This document shows, piece by piece, positions 17,376 through 25,026 of a stretch of 42,496 bases of DNA. Made by a program: the position numbers and the translations under genes. Every line of letters begins with the position of its first letter. Position 1 is the stretch's first letter. The stretch comes from Pseudomonas plecoglossicida NBRC 103162 = DSM 15088 (lineage in GTDB: Bacteria > Pseudomonadota > Gammaproteobacteria > Pseudomonadales > Pseudomonadaceae), in NCBI RefSeq assembly GCF_000730665.1, contig NZ_BBIV01000051.1:1-42496 (forward strand). The letters run 5' to 3'. The notes below the pieces were generated by a model. The model made no database searches, was not told where the DNA came from, and saw only the letters and a program-made list of their open reading frames with translations.

Positions 17376-18806
17376 ATGGGCGCACAACTGAACCTGGTCG
17401 AGCGCAACCTGCACGAAGTGCAGGTCGACGCTGACCGCATGCTGTTCCATATCCCCAGCAGTTCGCTGTTCGCCGCCGACGCGGTGACCGGCGGCATCAT
17501 CGACACCCTGCGCCAGCAAGGTTGCAGCGCCGAGGAGCTGACCCAGCGCCTCGGCCAGCAGTTCGCCGGCCAGGACATCCAGGAAACCCTGCGCGAGCTG
17601 ATCGCCCTGGAACTGGTCAGCGACGGCTCGCCGCTGACCCCGGAAATCGCCATCAGGCAGGTCGAGCGCACCGCGCTCAACACGGTCGTGCTCAACGTCA
17701 ATACCGGCTGCAACCTGAGCTGCACCTACTGCTACAAGGAAGACCTGGACAAGCCGTCCGCCGGCAAGAAGATGAGCACCGCCACCGCCGAAGCCTCGGT
17801 GGAGATGCTGCTCAAGGAATCGCCGGACGAACAGCGCTACAGCGTGGTGTTCTTCGGCGGCGAGCCGCTGTCCAACCGGCCGTTGATCGAGCACATGGTG
17901 GCCTACTGCGAGCGACGCTTCGCCGAGGCAGGCAAGCAGGTGGAGTTCATCATGACCACCAACGCCACGCTGCTCACCGAAGAGATCGTCGACTGGCTCA
18001 ACGCCCACCGCTTCGGCCTGTCGGTGAGCATCGACGGGCCCAAGACCGTGCATGACCGCAACCGCATCACCGTGGGCGGGCAGGGCACCTATGACGTGGT
18101 GCGGCGCAAGGCCGACATGCTGCTGTCGCGCTACACCAGCCGCCCGGTCGGCGCGCGGGTGACCTTGACCCGCGGCATCACCGACGTCGAGACCATCTGG
18201 AACCACCTGTTCAACGAGATGGGCTTCGCCGAAGTCGGCTTTGCGCCGGTCACCTCCGGCGACATGGCCGACTTCAACCTCACGGGCGAGGAACTGGTCG
18301 AGGTCTTCGCCAACATGAAGGCGCTGGGCCGCCGTTACCTGGAGGCGGCCCTGGAGCACCGCAACATCGGTTTCTCCAACCTGCACCAGCTGATCACCGA
18401 CATCCACGAGGGCCACAAGAAAGCCCTGCCGTGCGGCGCCGGGCTGAAGATGCTGGCCGTGGACCACGAGGGCGAGCTGAACCTGTGCCACCGCTTCACC
18501 GGGTCCAGCCTGCCGACCTTCGGCAACGTCCACCAGGGCGTCAAGCAGGCGCAGCTCAACGACTTCCTGTCCCAGCGCCTGGACCGCAGTAACACCGGTT
18601 GCGACAGCTGCCGCATCCGCAACCTGTGCTCCGGTGGCTGCTACCACGAAAGCTACGCGCGCTACGGCGACCCGCAGCACCCGACCTACCACTATTGCGA
18701 GCTGATGCGTGACTGGGTCGACTTCGGCATCGATGTCTACAGCCGCATCATGGCCGCCAACCCGGCCTTCATCGATCGCTACATCACCCCGCGGAAGGCG
18801 CACTGA
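17376..18806 (+). CDS. qhpD: Radical SAM/SPASM protein QhpD forming thioether cross-links in the gamma subunit (476 aa)
   Basis: Cytoplasmic radical SAM enzyme that installs Cys-to-Asp/Glu thioether bonds in the small subunit QhpC. The radical SAM cluster motif CxxxCxxC is CNLSCTYC at residues 112-119. A C-terminal SPASM region is rich in cysteines (PCGAGLKM, NLCHRF, GCDSCRIRNLCSGGCYHES, HYCEL) and would hold auxiliary iron-sulfur clusters. The N-terminal 90 or so residues resemble a peptide-recognition domain. The ATG at 17376 has GGAGG six bases upstream. The gene ends one base before the start of its substrate gene qhpC, as in other qhp clusters. Confidence 0.96.
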   Translation: MGAQLNLVERNLHEVQVDADRMLFHIPSSSLFAADAVTGGIIDTLRQQGCSAEELTQRLGQQFAGQDIQETLRELIALELVSDGSPLTPEIAIRQVERTALNTVVLNVNTGCNLSCTYCYKEDLDKPSAGKKMSTATAEASVEMLLKESPDEQRYSVVFFGGEPLSNRPLIEHMVAYCERRFAEAGKQVEFIMTTNATLLTEEIVDWLNAHRFGLSVSIDGPKTVHDRNRITVGGQGTYDVVRRKADMLLSRYTSRPVGARVTLTRGITDVETIWNHLFNEMGFAEVGFAPVTSGDMADFNLTGEELVEVFANMKALGRRYLEAALEHRNIGFSNLHQLITDIHEGHKKALPCGAGLKMLAVDHEGELNLCHRFTGSSLPTFGNVHQGVKQAQLNDFLSQRLDRSNTGCDSCRIRNLCSGGCYHESYARYGDPQHPTYHYCELMRDWVDFGIDVYSRIMAANPAFIDRYITPRKAH

Positions 18807-18807
18807 C

Positions 18808-19131
18808 ATGAAGCACTTGAAGCCCCTCAACAACAAGGCGCGCATCCTGGAGCAGGCCGCCGCCGAAGACCGTGTCGAAGAAGTCATGGCCATGAGCGCC
18901 GTCGCCGGCTGCACCGCCACCACCGACCCGGGTTGGGAAGTGGACGCCTTCGGTGGCGTCAGCTCGCTGTGCCAGCCGATGGAAGCCGACCTGTATGGCT
19001 GCTCCGACCCTTGCTGGTGGCCGGCCCAGGTGCCGGACATGATGAGCACCTACCAGGACTGGAACGCCCAGGCGACCAACTCCCAGGACGACTGGCGCAA
19101 CCTCGGCACCGTGTTCCCGAAAGACAAGTGA
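18808..19131 (+). CDS. qhpC: Quinohemoprotein amine dehydrogenase gamma subunit precursor, CTQ-bearing (107 aa)
   Basis: Catalytic small subunit carrying the cysteine tryptophylquinone cofactor. A 28-residue leader (MKHLKPLNNKARILEQAAAE..) precedes a predicted mature chain of 79 residues starting MSAVAGC. Using the published P. putida numbering, every cross-link residue is present: Cys7-Glu16, Cys27-Asp33 and Cys41-Asp49 thioethers, and Cys37-Trp43 for CTQ (precursor residues 35/44, 55/61, 69/77 and 65/71). The start at 18808 is the only one that gives the leader, and it follows the qhpD stop by one base. The leader is not a Sec signal, which fits export by the ABC transporter QhpF after cleavage by QhpE. 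Confidence 0.96.
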   Translation: MKHLKPLNNKARILEQAAAEDRVEEVMAMSAVAGCTATTDPGWEVDAFGGVSSLCQPMEADLYGCSDPCWWPAQVPDMMSTYQDWNAQATNSQDDWRNLGTVFPKDK

Positions 19132-19163
19132 CCGGCCCGACAAGAAAAACAAGGGGAAACCGC

Positions 19164-20285
19164 ATGAATGCTGGACGCTGCGCGCAACTCGCGCTCACCA
19201 TCGCCGCCACGGTCTGCGCCTGGACGGTGCAGGCCGACGACACAGGCAAGGCGCTGACGGCCGGCCAGGAATACCTGGTCACCACCAACTACCCGAACAA
19301 CCTGCACCTGATCGACGTTGCCAGCGACACGCTGTACAAGAGCTGCAAGCTGCCTGGCAAGTTCGGCCCCGGCACCGCGATGATGGCGCCGGACAACCAC
19401 ACGGCCTACGTGCTCAACAACCACTATGCCGACATCTACGGCATCGACCTGGACACCTGCAAGACCACCTTCCACGCCGACCTGTCGAGCGTGCCGGGTG
19501 AAACCGGCATGTCGATGTACTCGTTCGCCATCAGCCCGGACGGCAAGGAGATCTACGCCACGGTCAACCCGACCCAGCGCCTGAACGACCACTACGTGGT
19601 CAAGCCGCCGCGCCTGGAGGTGTTCAGCACAGCCGATGGCGTCAATGCCAAGGCGGTGCGTACCTTCCCGATGCCGCGCCAGGTGTACCTGATGCGCGCC
19701 GCCGACGATGGCAGCCTGTTCTTCGTCGGCCCCGACCTTTACAAGATGGACGTGAAAACCGGCAAGTACGATGTGGCCTTGCCGCTGCGCAACTGGAACC
19801 GCAAAGGCTACAGCGCGCCGGACGTGCTGTACTTCTGGCCGCACCAGAGCCCGCGCCACGAGTTCTCGATGCTCTACACCATCGCCAAGTTCAAGGACGA
19901 GAAACAGGACCCGGCTACCGCCGAGCTGCTGTATGGCTACCTGAGCGTCGACCTCAAGACCGGCAAGACCCACACCCAGGAATTCGGCGACCTGACCGAG
20001 ATCTACTTCACCGGCCTGCGCTCGCCGAAAGACCCGAACCAGATCTACGGTGTACTCAACCGCCTGGCGAAGTACGACATCAAGCAGCGCAAGCTGATCA
20101 AGGCGGCCAACCTGGAGCACACTTACTACTGTGTGACCTTCGACAAGAAGGGCGACAAGCTGTACCTGGGCGGCACCTTCAATGACCTGGCGGTGTTCGA
20201 CCCCGAGACGCTGGAGAAGGTGAAGAACATCAAGTTGCCGGGTGGTGACATGTCGACCACTACGCCGCAGGTGTTCGTCAGGTAA
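19164..20285 (+). CDS. qhpB: Quinohemoprotein amine dehydrogenase beta subunit, seven-bladed propeller (373 aa)
   Basis: Periplasmic beta-propeller subunit that helps form the active site around the gamma subunit. A signal peptide (MNAGRCAQLALTIAATVCAWTVQA, cleavage near residue 24) precedes repeated propeller strands such as NNLHLIDVASDTLYKSCKLP, EIYATVNPTQRL and DLAVFDPETLEKVKNIKLP. The ATG at 19164 has AAGGGGAAA upstream. An upstream extension of the frame overlaps qhpC and is rejected. It is the last structural gene of the operon and is followed by a perfect inverted REP pair, which could stabilise the mRNA end. Confidence 0.94.
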   Translation: MNAGRCAQLALTIAATVCAWTVQADDTGKALTAGQEYLVTTNYPNNLHLIDVASDTLYKSCKLPGKFGPGTAMMAPDNHTAYVLNNHYADIYGIDLDTCKTTFHADLSSVPGETGMSMYSFAISPDGKEIYATVNPTQRLNDHYVVKPPRLEVFSTADGVNAKAVRTFPMPRQVYLMRAADDGSLFFVGPDLYKMDVKTGKYDVALPLRNWNRKGYSAPDVLYFWPHQSPRHEFSMLYTIAKFKDEKQDPATAELLYGYLSVDLKTGKTHTQEFGDLTEIYFTGLRSPKDPNQIYGVLNRLAKYDIKQRKLIKAANLEHTYYCVTFDKKGDKLYLGGTFNDLAVFDPETLEKVKNIKLPGGDMSTTTPQVFVR

Positions 20286-20299
20286 TACAGTGCTGGATC

Positions 20300-20355
20300 C
20301 ATCGCCGGCAAGCCGGCTCCCACAGGTAGGTGTGGGAGCCGGCTTGCCGGCGATG
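20300..20355. repeat. Perfect inverted REP pair (BIME-like) after qhpB
   Basis: Two 25-base arms, starting CATCGCCGGCAAGCCGGCTC and ending with the exact complement, are separated by six bases. It lies between the qhpB stop and the acyl-CoA synthetase start on the same strand and may define the 3' end of the qhp operon. Confidence 0.88.
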
Positions 20356-20397
20356 GGGCCACTGAAGTCACTACAAGAACAACAAAGGGAAGCGCCC

Positions 20398-22071
20398 ATG
20401 ACCCAGCCCAGCTACACCCAGGGCAACCTGGACAAGACCCTGCTCCATGAATGCATCGGCGATGCCTTCGACAGCACCGTCGCCCGCTTCCCCGACCGCG
20501 AAGCCCTGGTCGTGCGCCACCAGGCCCTGCGCTACACCTGGCAGCAACTGGCCGACGTCGTCGACCAGCACGCCCGCGCCCTGATGGCCCTGGGCGTGCA
20601 ACCGGGCGACCGCCTGGGGATCTGGGCCCCCAACTGCGCCGAGTGGTGCATCACCCAGTTCGCCAGCGCCAAGGTCGGTGCGATCCTGGTCAACATCAAC
20701 CCGGCCTACCGCGCCAGCGAACTGGACTACGCCCTCGGCCAGTCCGGCTGCCGCTGGGTGATCTGCGCCGATGCCTTCAAGTCCTCCGACTACCACGCCA
20801 TGCTGCTGGGCCTGATCCCGGGCCTTGCCCACGGGCAACCCGGTGCGTTGATCTGCGAGCGCTTTCCCGAGCTGCGCGGGGTCGTCAGCCTTGCCATTGC
20901 GCCACCGCCAGGCTTCCTCGCCTGGCACGACCTGCAGGCGCGCGCCGAGGCGGTCAGCCGTCAGGCACTGGCCGAGCGCCAGGCACAACTGCGCTGCGAC
21001 GACCCGATCAACATCCAGTACACCTCCGGCACCACAGGCTTCCCCAAGGGCGCCACGCTGAGCCACAGCAATATCCTCAACAACGGCTACATGGTCGGCG
21101 AAAGCCTCGGCCTGACCGAACACGATCGGCTGGTCGTGCCAGTGCCGCTGTACCACTGTTTCGGCATGGTCATGGCCAACCTCGGCTGCATGACCCACGG
21201 CAGCACCCTGATCTACCCCAACGATGCCTTCGACGCCCTGGCTACCCTGCGTGCCGTGGCCGAAGAGAAGGCCACGGCGCTGTACGGCGTGCCGACCATG
21301 TTCATCGCCGAACTGGACCACCCGCAACGGGGCGATTTCGACCTGTCGAGCCTGCGCACCGGGATCATGGCCGGCGCCACCTGCCCGATCGAAGTCATGC
21401 GCCGGGTAATCGACGAGATGCACATGGCCGAGGTGCAGATCGCCTACGGCATGACCGAAACCAGCCCGGTGTCGTTGCAGACTGGAGCCAGCGACGACCT
21501 GGAGCGGCGCGTGACCAGTGTCGGCCGCACCCAGCCTCGGCTGGAAAGCAAGGTGATCGATGGCGACGGCAATACCGTGCCGCGCGGCGAGATCGGCGAG
21601 CTGTGCACGCGGGGCTACAGCGTGATGCTGGGCTACTGGAACAACCCCAAGGCGACGGCAGAAAGCATCGATGCCGAAGGCTGGATGCACACCGGCGACC
21701 TGGCGGTGATGGACGAGCAGGACTATGTGCGGATCGTCGGGCGCAGCAAGGACATGATCATTCGCGGTGGCGAGAACATCTATCCGCGCGAGCTGGAGGA
21801 ATTCTTCTTCACCCATCCGGCGGTCGCCGACGTGCAGGTGATCGGCGTGCCGTGCAGCAAGTATGGCGAGGAGATCGTGGCGTGGGTGCGCCTGCATCCG
21901 GGGCAGGTGGCCAGCGAAGACGAGCTGCGCGAATGGGCAAGGGCGCGGATCGCGCATTTCAAGGTGCCCAGGTATTTCCGCTTTGTCGACGAGTTCCCGA
22001 TGACGGTGACCGGCAAGGTGCAGAAGTTCAGGATGCGCGAGATCAGTGTCGAGGAGTTGTCTGGCCGTTGA
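20398..22071 (+). CDS. Acyl-CoA synthetase / AMP-dependent ligase (557 aa)
   Basis: ANL-superfamily enzyme that activates a carboxylic acid to its acyl-CoA through an acyl-AMP intermediate. The P-loop-like motif YTSGTTGFPKG is at residues 208-218. The A5 region YGMTETSP, the hinge GRSKDMIIRGGENIYP and the C-terminal catalytic lysine in MTVTGKVQKF are all present. The ATG at 20398 has AAAGGGAAG upstream. It looks like a medium- or branched-chain fatty acyl-CoA synthetase rather than the PaaK phenylacetate-CoA ligase type. Its place next to the amine dehydrogenase cluster suggests it could activate an acid derived from an amine, but this is inference; it may equally be an independent fatty-acid gene. 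Confidence 0.88.
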   Translation: MTQPSYTQGNLDKTLLHECIGDAFDSTVARFPDREALVVRHQALRYTWQQLADVVDQHARALMALGVQPGDRLGIWAPNCAEWCITQFASAKVGAILVNINPAYRASELDYALGQSGCRWVICADAFKSSDYHAMLLGLIPGLAHGQPGALICERFPELRGVVSLAIAPPPGFLAWHDLQARAEAVSRQALAERQAQLRCDDPINIQYTSGTTGFPKGATLSHSNILNNGYMVGESLGLTEHDRLVVPVPLYHCFGMVMANLGCMTHGSTLIYPNDAFDALATLRAVAEEKATALYGVPTMFIAELDHPQRGDFDLSSLRTGIMAGATCPIEVMRRVIDEMHMAEVQIAYGMTETSPVSLQTGASDDLERRVTSVGRTQPRLESKVIDGDGNTVPRGEIGELCTRGYSVMLGYWNNPKATAESIDAEGWMHTGDLAVMDEQDYVRIVGRSKDMIIRGGENIYPRELEEFFFTHPAVADVQVIGVPCSKYGEEIVAWVRLHPGQVASEDELREWARARIAHFKVPRYFRFVDEFPMTVTGKVQKFRMREISVEELSGR

Positions 22072-22081
22072 TCGGCTGGAT

Positions 22082-22672
22082 TCAATGGCCCTGCAACAGG
22101 TCGGGGCTGTTGAAATTGCTCAAACGGATATCCCCCTCGGCACACGCCAGCTCTTGAACGGGCTCAAGCAGCAACGCCTTCTGCAAACTCCGCTCACCCG
22201 CAGCCCAGGCCTGCGCCAGCACCGCCAGCAGCCGGCGCGGCAGCACGCTGAACATCGGCTGCCAAAAGCCACCCTGACGCACCATGGCCGCGCAGTCATT
22301 GGCCACCGCCAGCCGTAGCAGGTCCTCGATCAACCCCCGGTCAATCAATGGCGCATCGCAGGCCAGCACCACCACCCACTCATGCCGCGCCGCCGCCAGG
22401 CCGGCGATCACCCCGGCCAATGGCCCGGGATAATCCGCTTCGGCATCGCCTACCAGTTGCTCGGCAAAGGGGCGATAGAGCGCCTGGTTGCGGTTGCACG
22501 AGATCACCACATCATCGCTGAGTGGCCGCACCACCCGCTGCACGTGCGCCACCAGCGGCTCGCCGCGCCAGGGCAGCAGCCCCTTGTCACGGCCACCCAT
22601 GCGCTGGCCACGGCCACCGGCGAGGATGAGGATCGAGCAGGGCGCAAGGCAGAGAGGGAAACTGTCATTCAT
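22082..22672 (-). CDS. mobA: Molybdenum cofactor guanylyltransferase MobA (196 aa)
   Basis: Transfers GMP from GTP to molybdopterin to make the guanine dinucleotide form of the molybdenum cofactor. The family signature LAGGRGQRMGGRDKGLLPW begins at residue 17, and the later motifs YPGPLAGVIAG and LACDAPLI are typical. The length is normal (about 195 aa). The start codon lies inside the end of ptuB: the ptuB TGA is at 22665-22667 and the mobA ATG at 22670-22672, so the two genes overlap by 8 bases. No good ribosome-binding site is seen just upstream, so translation may depend on coupling to ptuB. It converges with the acyl-CoA synthetase, ten bases apart. Confidence 0.93.
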   Translation of the reverse strand: MNDSFPLCLAPCSILILAGGRGQRMGGRDKGLLPWRGEPLVAHVQRVVRPLSDDVVISCNRNQALYRPFAEQLVGDAEADYPGPLAGVIAGLAAARHEWVVVLACDAPLIDRGLIEDLLRLAVANDCAAMVRQGGFWQPMFSVLPRRLLAVLAQAWAAGERSLQKALLLEPVQELACAEGDIRLSNFNSPDLLQGH

Positions 22673-23300
22673 CTTGTGGGGTCAGTACATGCTTAATGGC
22701 GGTTGCGAACGGAAGATCGGCAATGAGCGAGAGCTCATCAGCCAGGAACGGCAGCCATTCATCTTGGGAATACTCTTTGGCCAGCTCCGCGATCATCAGT
22801 GCTGTATCAAGATGGCCGCGTATCTGCTCCAGCCTTATCTGCGTCAGTGCGCCGTCCAATCCGAGTATTCGAATGGTCTGCTCGGCCCGGGTGCGGTCGT
22901 TTGCGCTTAAATTGGCTCTTGGTTGCACGGAACCATTCGGGGTGAACACAAGAAAGGCTTCGGGGTCTTCCACATCCGGCTTGATGAGGACTTCCTGGCG
23001 ATAGACACCACAGTTGTCCTTGTGCTTCCCGCAAGAGCTTGTGCGGTTACAGGAACCGAAAAGGTTGTGCCAATCAAATGTTCCTTGGGGGTAGCGGTCC
23101 CGCTGGCGAAAGTGCTCGATGTGCCGTTTTTCGTGGTTGATATCGGCTTCGCAATAGGCGCAACGCTTTCCTTGCATTGCATCCAGCTTGTCCCATATCA
23201 CTTGGCGGTTTGCGGGTGTGATACTCGCCCATCGATCGCGACCGTGACGATAGCGGCTCAAGCCCTCGGGCGGTTCTACATCTCTGCTTAACCGTCGCAC
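22665..23300 (-). CDS. ptuB: Septu anti-phage system HNH nuclease PtuB (211 aa)
   Basis: HNH-type endonuclease of the TIGR02646/PtuB family, effector of the Septu defence system. The zinc and catalytic motif is visible: KRCAYCEADI (Cys47, Cys50), RHIEHFRQR (His60, His63), then WHNLFGSCN (Asn79). Additional cysteines follow at 84, 90 and 97. The start is GTG at 23300, chosen because GGAAAGGAG lies just upstream within the end of ptuA; the ptuA stop is 6 bases before it, so the pair is coupled. Base composition is visibly lower in GC than the neighbours. No reverse transcriptase or retron RNA gene is adjacent, so this looks like stand-alone Septu rather than a retron that borrowed PtuAB. Confidence 0.88.
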   Translation of the reverse strand: MRRLSRDVEPPEGLSRYRHGRDRWASITPANRQVIWDKLDAMQGKRCAYCEADINHEKRHIEHFRQRDRYPQGTFDWHNLFGSCNRTSSCGKHKDNCGVYRQEVLIKPDVEDPEAFLVFTPNGSVQPRANLSANDRTRAEQTIRILGLDGALTQIRLEQIRGHLDTALMIAELAKEYSQDEWLPFLADELSLIADLPFATAIKHVLTPQDE

Positions 23301-23306
23301 CCAGCG

Positions 23307-24716
23307 TTACTCCTTTCCTATGGCTTTGGGGAGACGCTGCTTGAAGCTTTGCAGACGTATCAAACGATCACACTCCAGCATGATGGGATGCCCAGCGCCG
23401 AAATGCTGCTTCAGCTTTTCGCGCAGCGCAGTTCCTTCGGTCGAGTCCTGCAGATTCTGCTGGACCAGAGCCTGGAATTGGTTGATCCAGTGTGCCTCGG
23501 GTACGTCGGGAACTGGATTGACGTCCATGATGCGCGCTAGCAAGTCCGTGCTGGCAATACCACGGGTCTGCCATTGCGGGCGTTCTGTCAATGTGACCAT
23601 CCGACCCGATTCAGGGTCGCGTACGCTGCGGATCATTCGCACCGACTCGCTGTCAACGGTACTTAGCACCTGAGGGCTGTGGGTGGTGACGATGAACTGT
23701 ATCTTGGGAAAGGCCTTAGTCAGTGAAGGTATTACTGCTTGTTGCCATTCTGGGTGAAGGTGCATATCCACTTCATCTATCAGCACGATTCCGGGGGTTT
23801 CCCTGGCAGCAAAGCCACCCAGCTGACCATTGAGTTTGGTGGCGCGGAATGCAATGTCTGCGACCATCCCGATCATATTGCGGATGCCATCGCTCAACAA
23901 TTCCACAGGGAGCTGGCCAAACTCGGGATGGTAGGAAACCAGTGCTTCCTTGGTCAGTGAGTACTCGATCCCCTGCCAGCCTGCAGGGGACATACAGATG
24001 TCAACGGCGGTGCTCACCGACTTGATGTAGTCGTCGAACTCTGAGGGCCGTGATGGTTCTTCAAGCTCCATCGCTTTGAAGCGGTATTCCTTGGCGCTCA
24101 TGCTCCAGTAGCGGAACCAATCTACGAACGATTTGTAGCTGGAGGCCGGATCTAGACAGTCGGTGTAGCCAACTGTCCGCGAAGTCCGTTGCAGGGGCAT
24201 TGATTCACGTTTCTTATTCTTCTGCTGCCATAAGCGACCCGTGCCGTAGTAGGCGATAAGGGGTAGTAACACCTCACTACCTGGTGTGCGAACGGCCTCC
24301 TGGAGCCGTTTGCCATAGTCACTCAGCTCCTTGGCATCCTTCACAGTGGTCTTGGTCTTCGTGCCACTTGAAAGGCTTCTGCGCCAGGCACTAGTCAGGC
24401 CTGTATCCAGCGAGTCCAATAGACTTCCTGGAATATTACCTTCTGCCTCCATCCTCACACCTTTGGCGGCGTACTCCATCTCATTGGAGGATGTCTTGCG
24501 CACTGCGAACTGGCGAATGTCCCGAGGCTCGAAATGGCTGCCAATCGCTTCGTCGAAAGCGCCAACAAAAGGGCCGTAAGCTACTGCGATGGCATCAAGT
24601 ATAGAAGTTTTTCCCACACCGTTCGAAGCGACCAGAACAGTCACCTGGGGGTGGAAATCGATATCGAGAGATTCGAAGCAGCGATAATCGTGCAGTCGTA
24701 GCCGGGAGAGCTTCAC
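23307..24716 (-). CDS. ptuA: Septu anti-phage system ATPase PtuA (469 aa)
   Basis: ABC/SMC-type ATPase that partners with PtuB in Septu defence. Walker A is ASNGVGKTS (30-38) in the RecF-like opening LSRLRLHDYRCFESLDIDF. A signature-like LLSDGIRNM, Walker B GIVLIDEVDMHLHPEW and the switch histidine in VTTHSPQVLS follow. It is the upstream gene of the pair and was given the ATG at 24716. One 60-base sample (24181-24240) is 50% GC, against roughly two thirds G+C in flanking genes, which supports horizontal acquisition. The other family it might be confused with is OLD-type nucleases, but there is no TOPRIM domain, and the adjacent HNH gene decides for PtuA. Confidence 0.88.
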   Translation of the reverse strand: MKLSRLRLHDYRCFESLDIDFHPQVTVLVASNGVGKTSILDAIAVAYGPFVGAFDEAIGSHFEPRDIRQFAVRKTSSNEMEYAAKGVRMEAEGNIPGSLLDSLDTGLTSAWRRSLSSGTKTKTTVKDAKELSDYGKRLQEAVRTPGSEVLLPLIAYYGTGRLWQQKNKKRESMPLQRTSRTVGYTDCLDPASSYKSFVDWFRYWSMSAKEYRFKAMELEEPSRPSEFDDYIKSVSTAVDICMSPAGWQGIEYSLTKEALVSYHPEFGQLPVELLSDGIRNMIGMVADIAFRATKLNGQLGGFAARETPGIVLIDEVDMHLHPEWQQAVIPSLTKAFPKIQFIVTTHSPQVLSTVDSESVRMIRSVRDPESGRMVTLTERPQWQTRGIASTDLLARIMDVNPVPDVPEAHWINQFQALVQQNLQDSTEGTALREKLKQHFGAGHPIMLECDRLIRLQSFKQRLPKAIGKE

Positions 24717-25026
24717 AGGGGTCCTCCACTGGGTTCAGGAACTCCCAGCCTACAAGGTGCGGGGAAGTGCAAAAGGCCAACAGTTTAACTGCTGAAGGCA
24801 CCCATTATCCATTTAGTGGGTATGAGGCTAGGGATTTAGTACAAAGCATCGTTTCAATGAGACGTCCAGCACCCAATTGCTTGCGCAGATAGCTGGCTCG
24901 CCTTGCTGGCCCACGAGTGCCTGGACTTGGCTGCTGGCACTGGCATGGCGAGCTTTATTCATTTCAGACCCTCCACCGATGCCAGCAACATTGACATACC
25001 GACTTCTACCCGACCGAGCTCGTTTG
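24717..25026. other. Lower-GC intergenic region upstream of ptuA
   Basis: This 310-base gap separates ptuA from the end of the RND pump gene. It contains a GATAAT-like -10 on the minus strand at 24804-24809 without a convincing -35, and a 17-base near-palindrome CAACAGTTTAACTGCTG at 24778-24794 just downstream of it. A 72-codon open frame (24828-25046) has no family resemblance and overlaps the RND gene, so I do not call it. I found no attachment-site repeat by eye. Confidence 0.5.
24778..24794. promoter_or_regulatory. Candidate operator upstream of ptuA
   Basis: Near-perfect palindrome with 8-base arms (CAACAGTT and AACTGCTG, one mismatch) around a single T, 62 bases before the ptuA ATG and just downstream of a GATAAT-like -10 box. 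The location fits a repressor site, but no regulator gene is present in the Septu locus. Confidence 0.35.

Noticed and set aside
15696..19049. Open frame of 1117 codons on the minus strand across qhpA-qhpD-qhpC
   Set aside because: Antisense shadow. The plus-strand genes carry haem, radical SAM and cross-link residues that cannot be chance.
22665..24716. Retron with PtuAB effector
   Set aside because: No reverse transcriptase gene or plausible msr-msd region flanks the pair.
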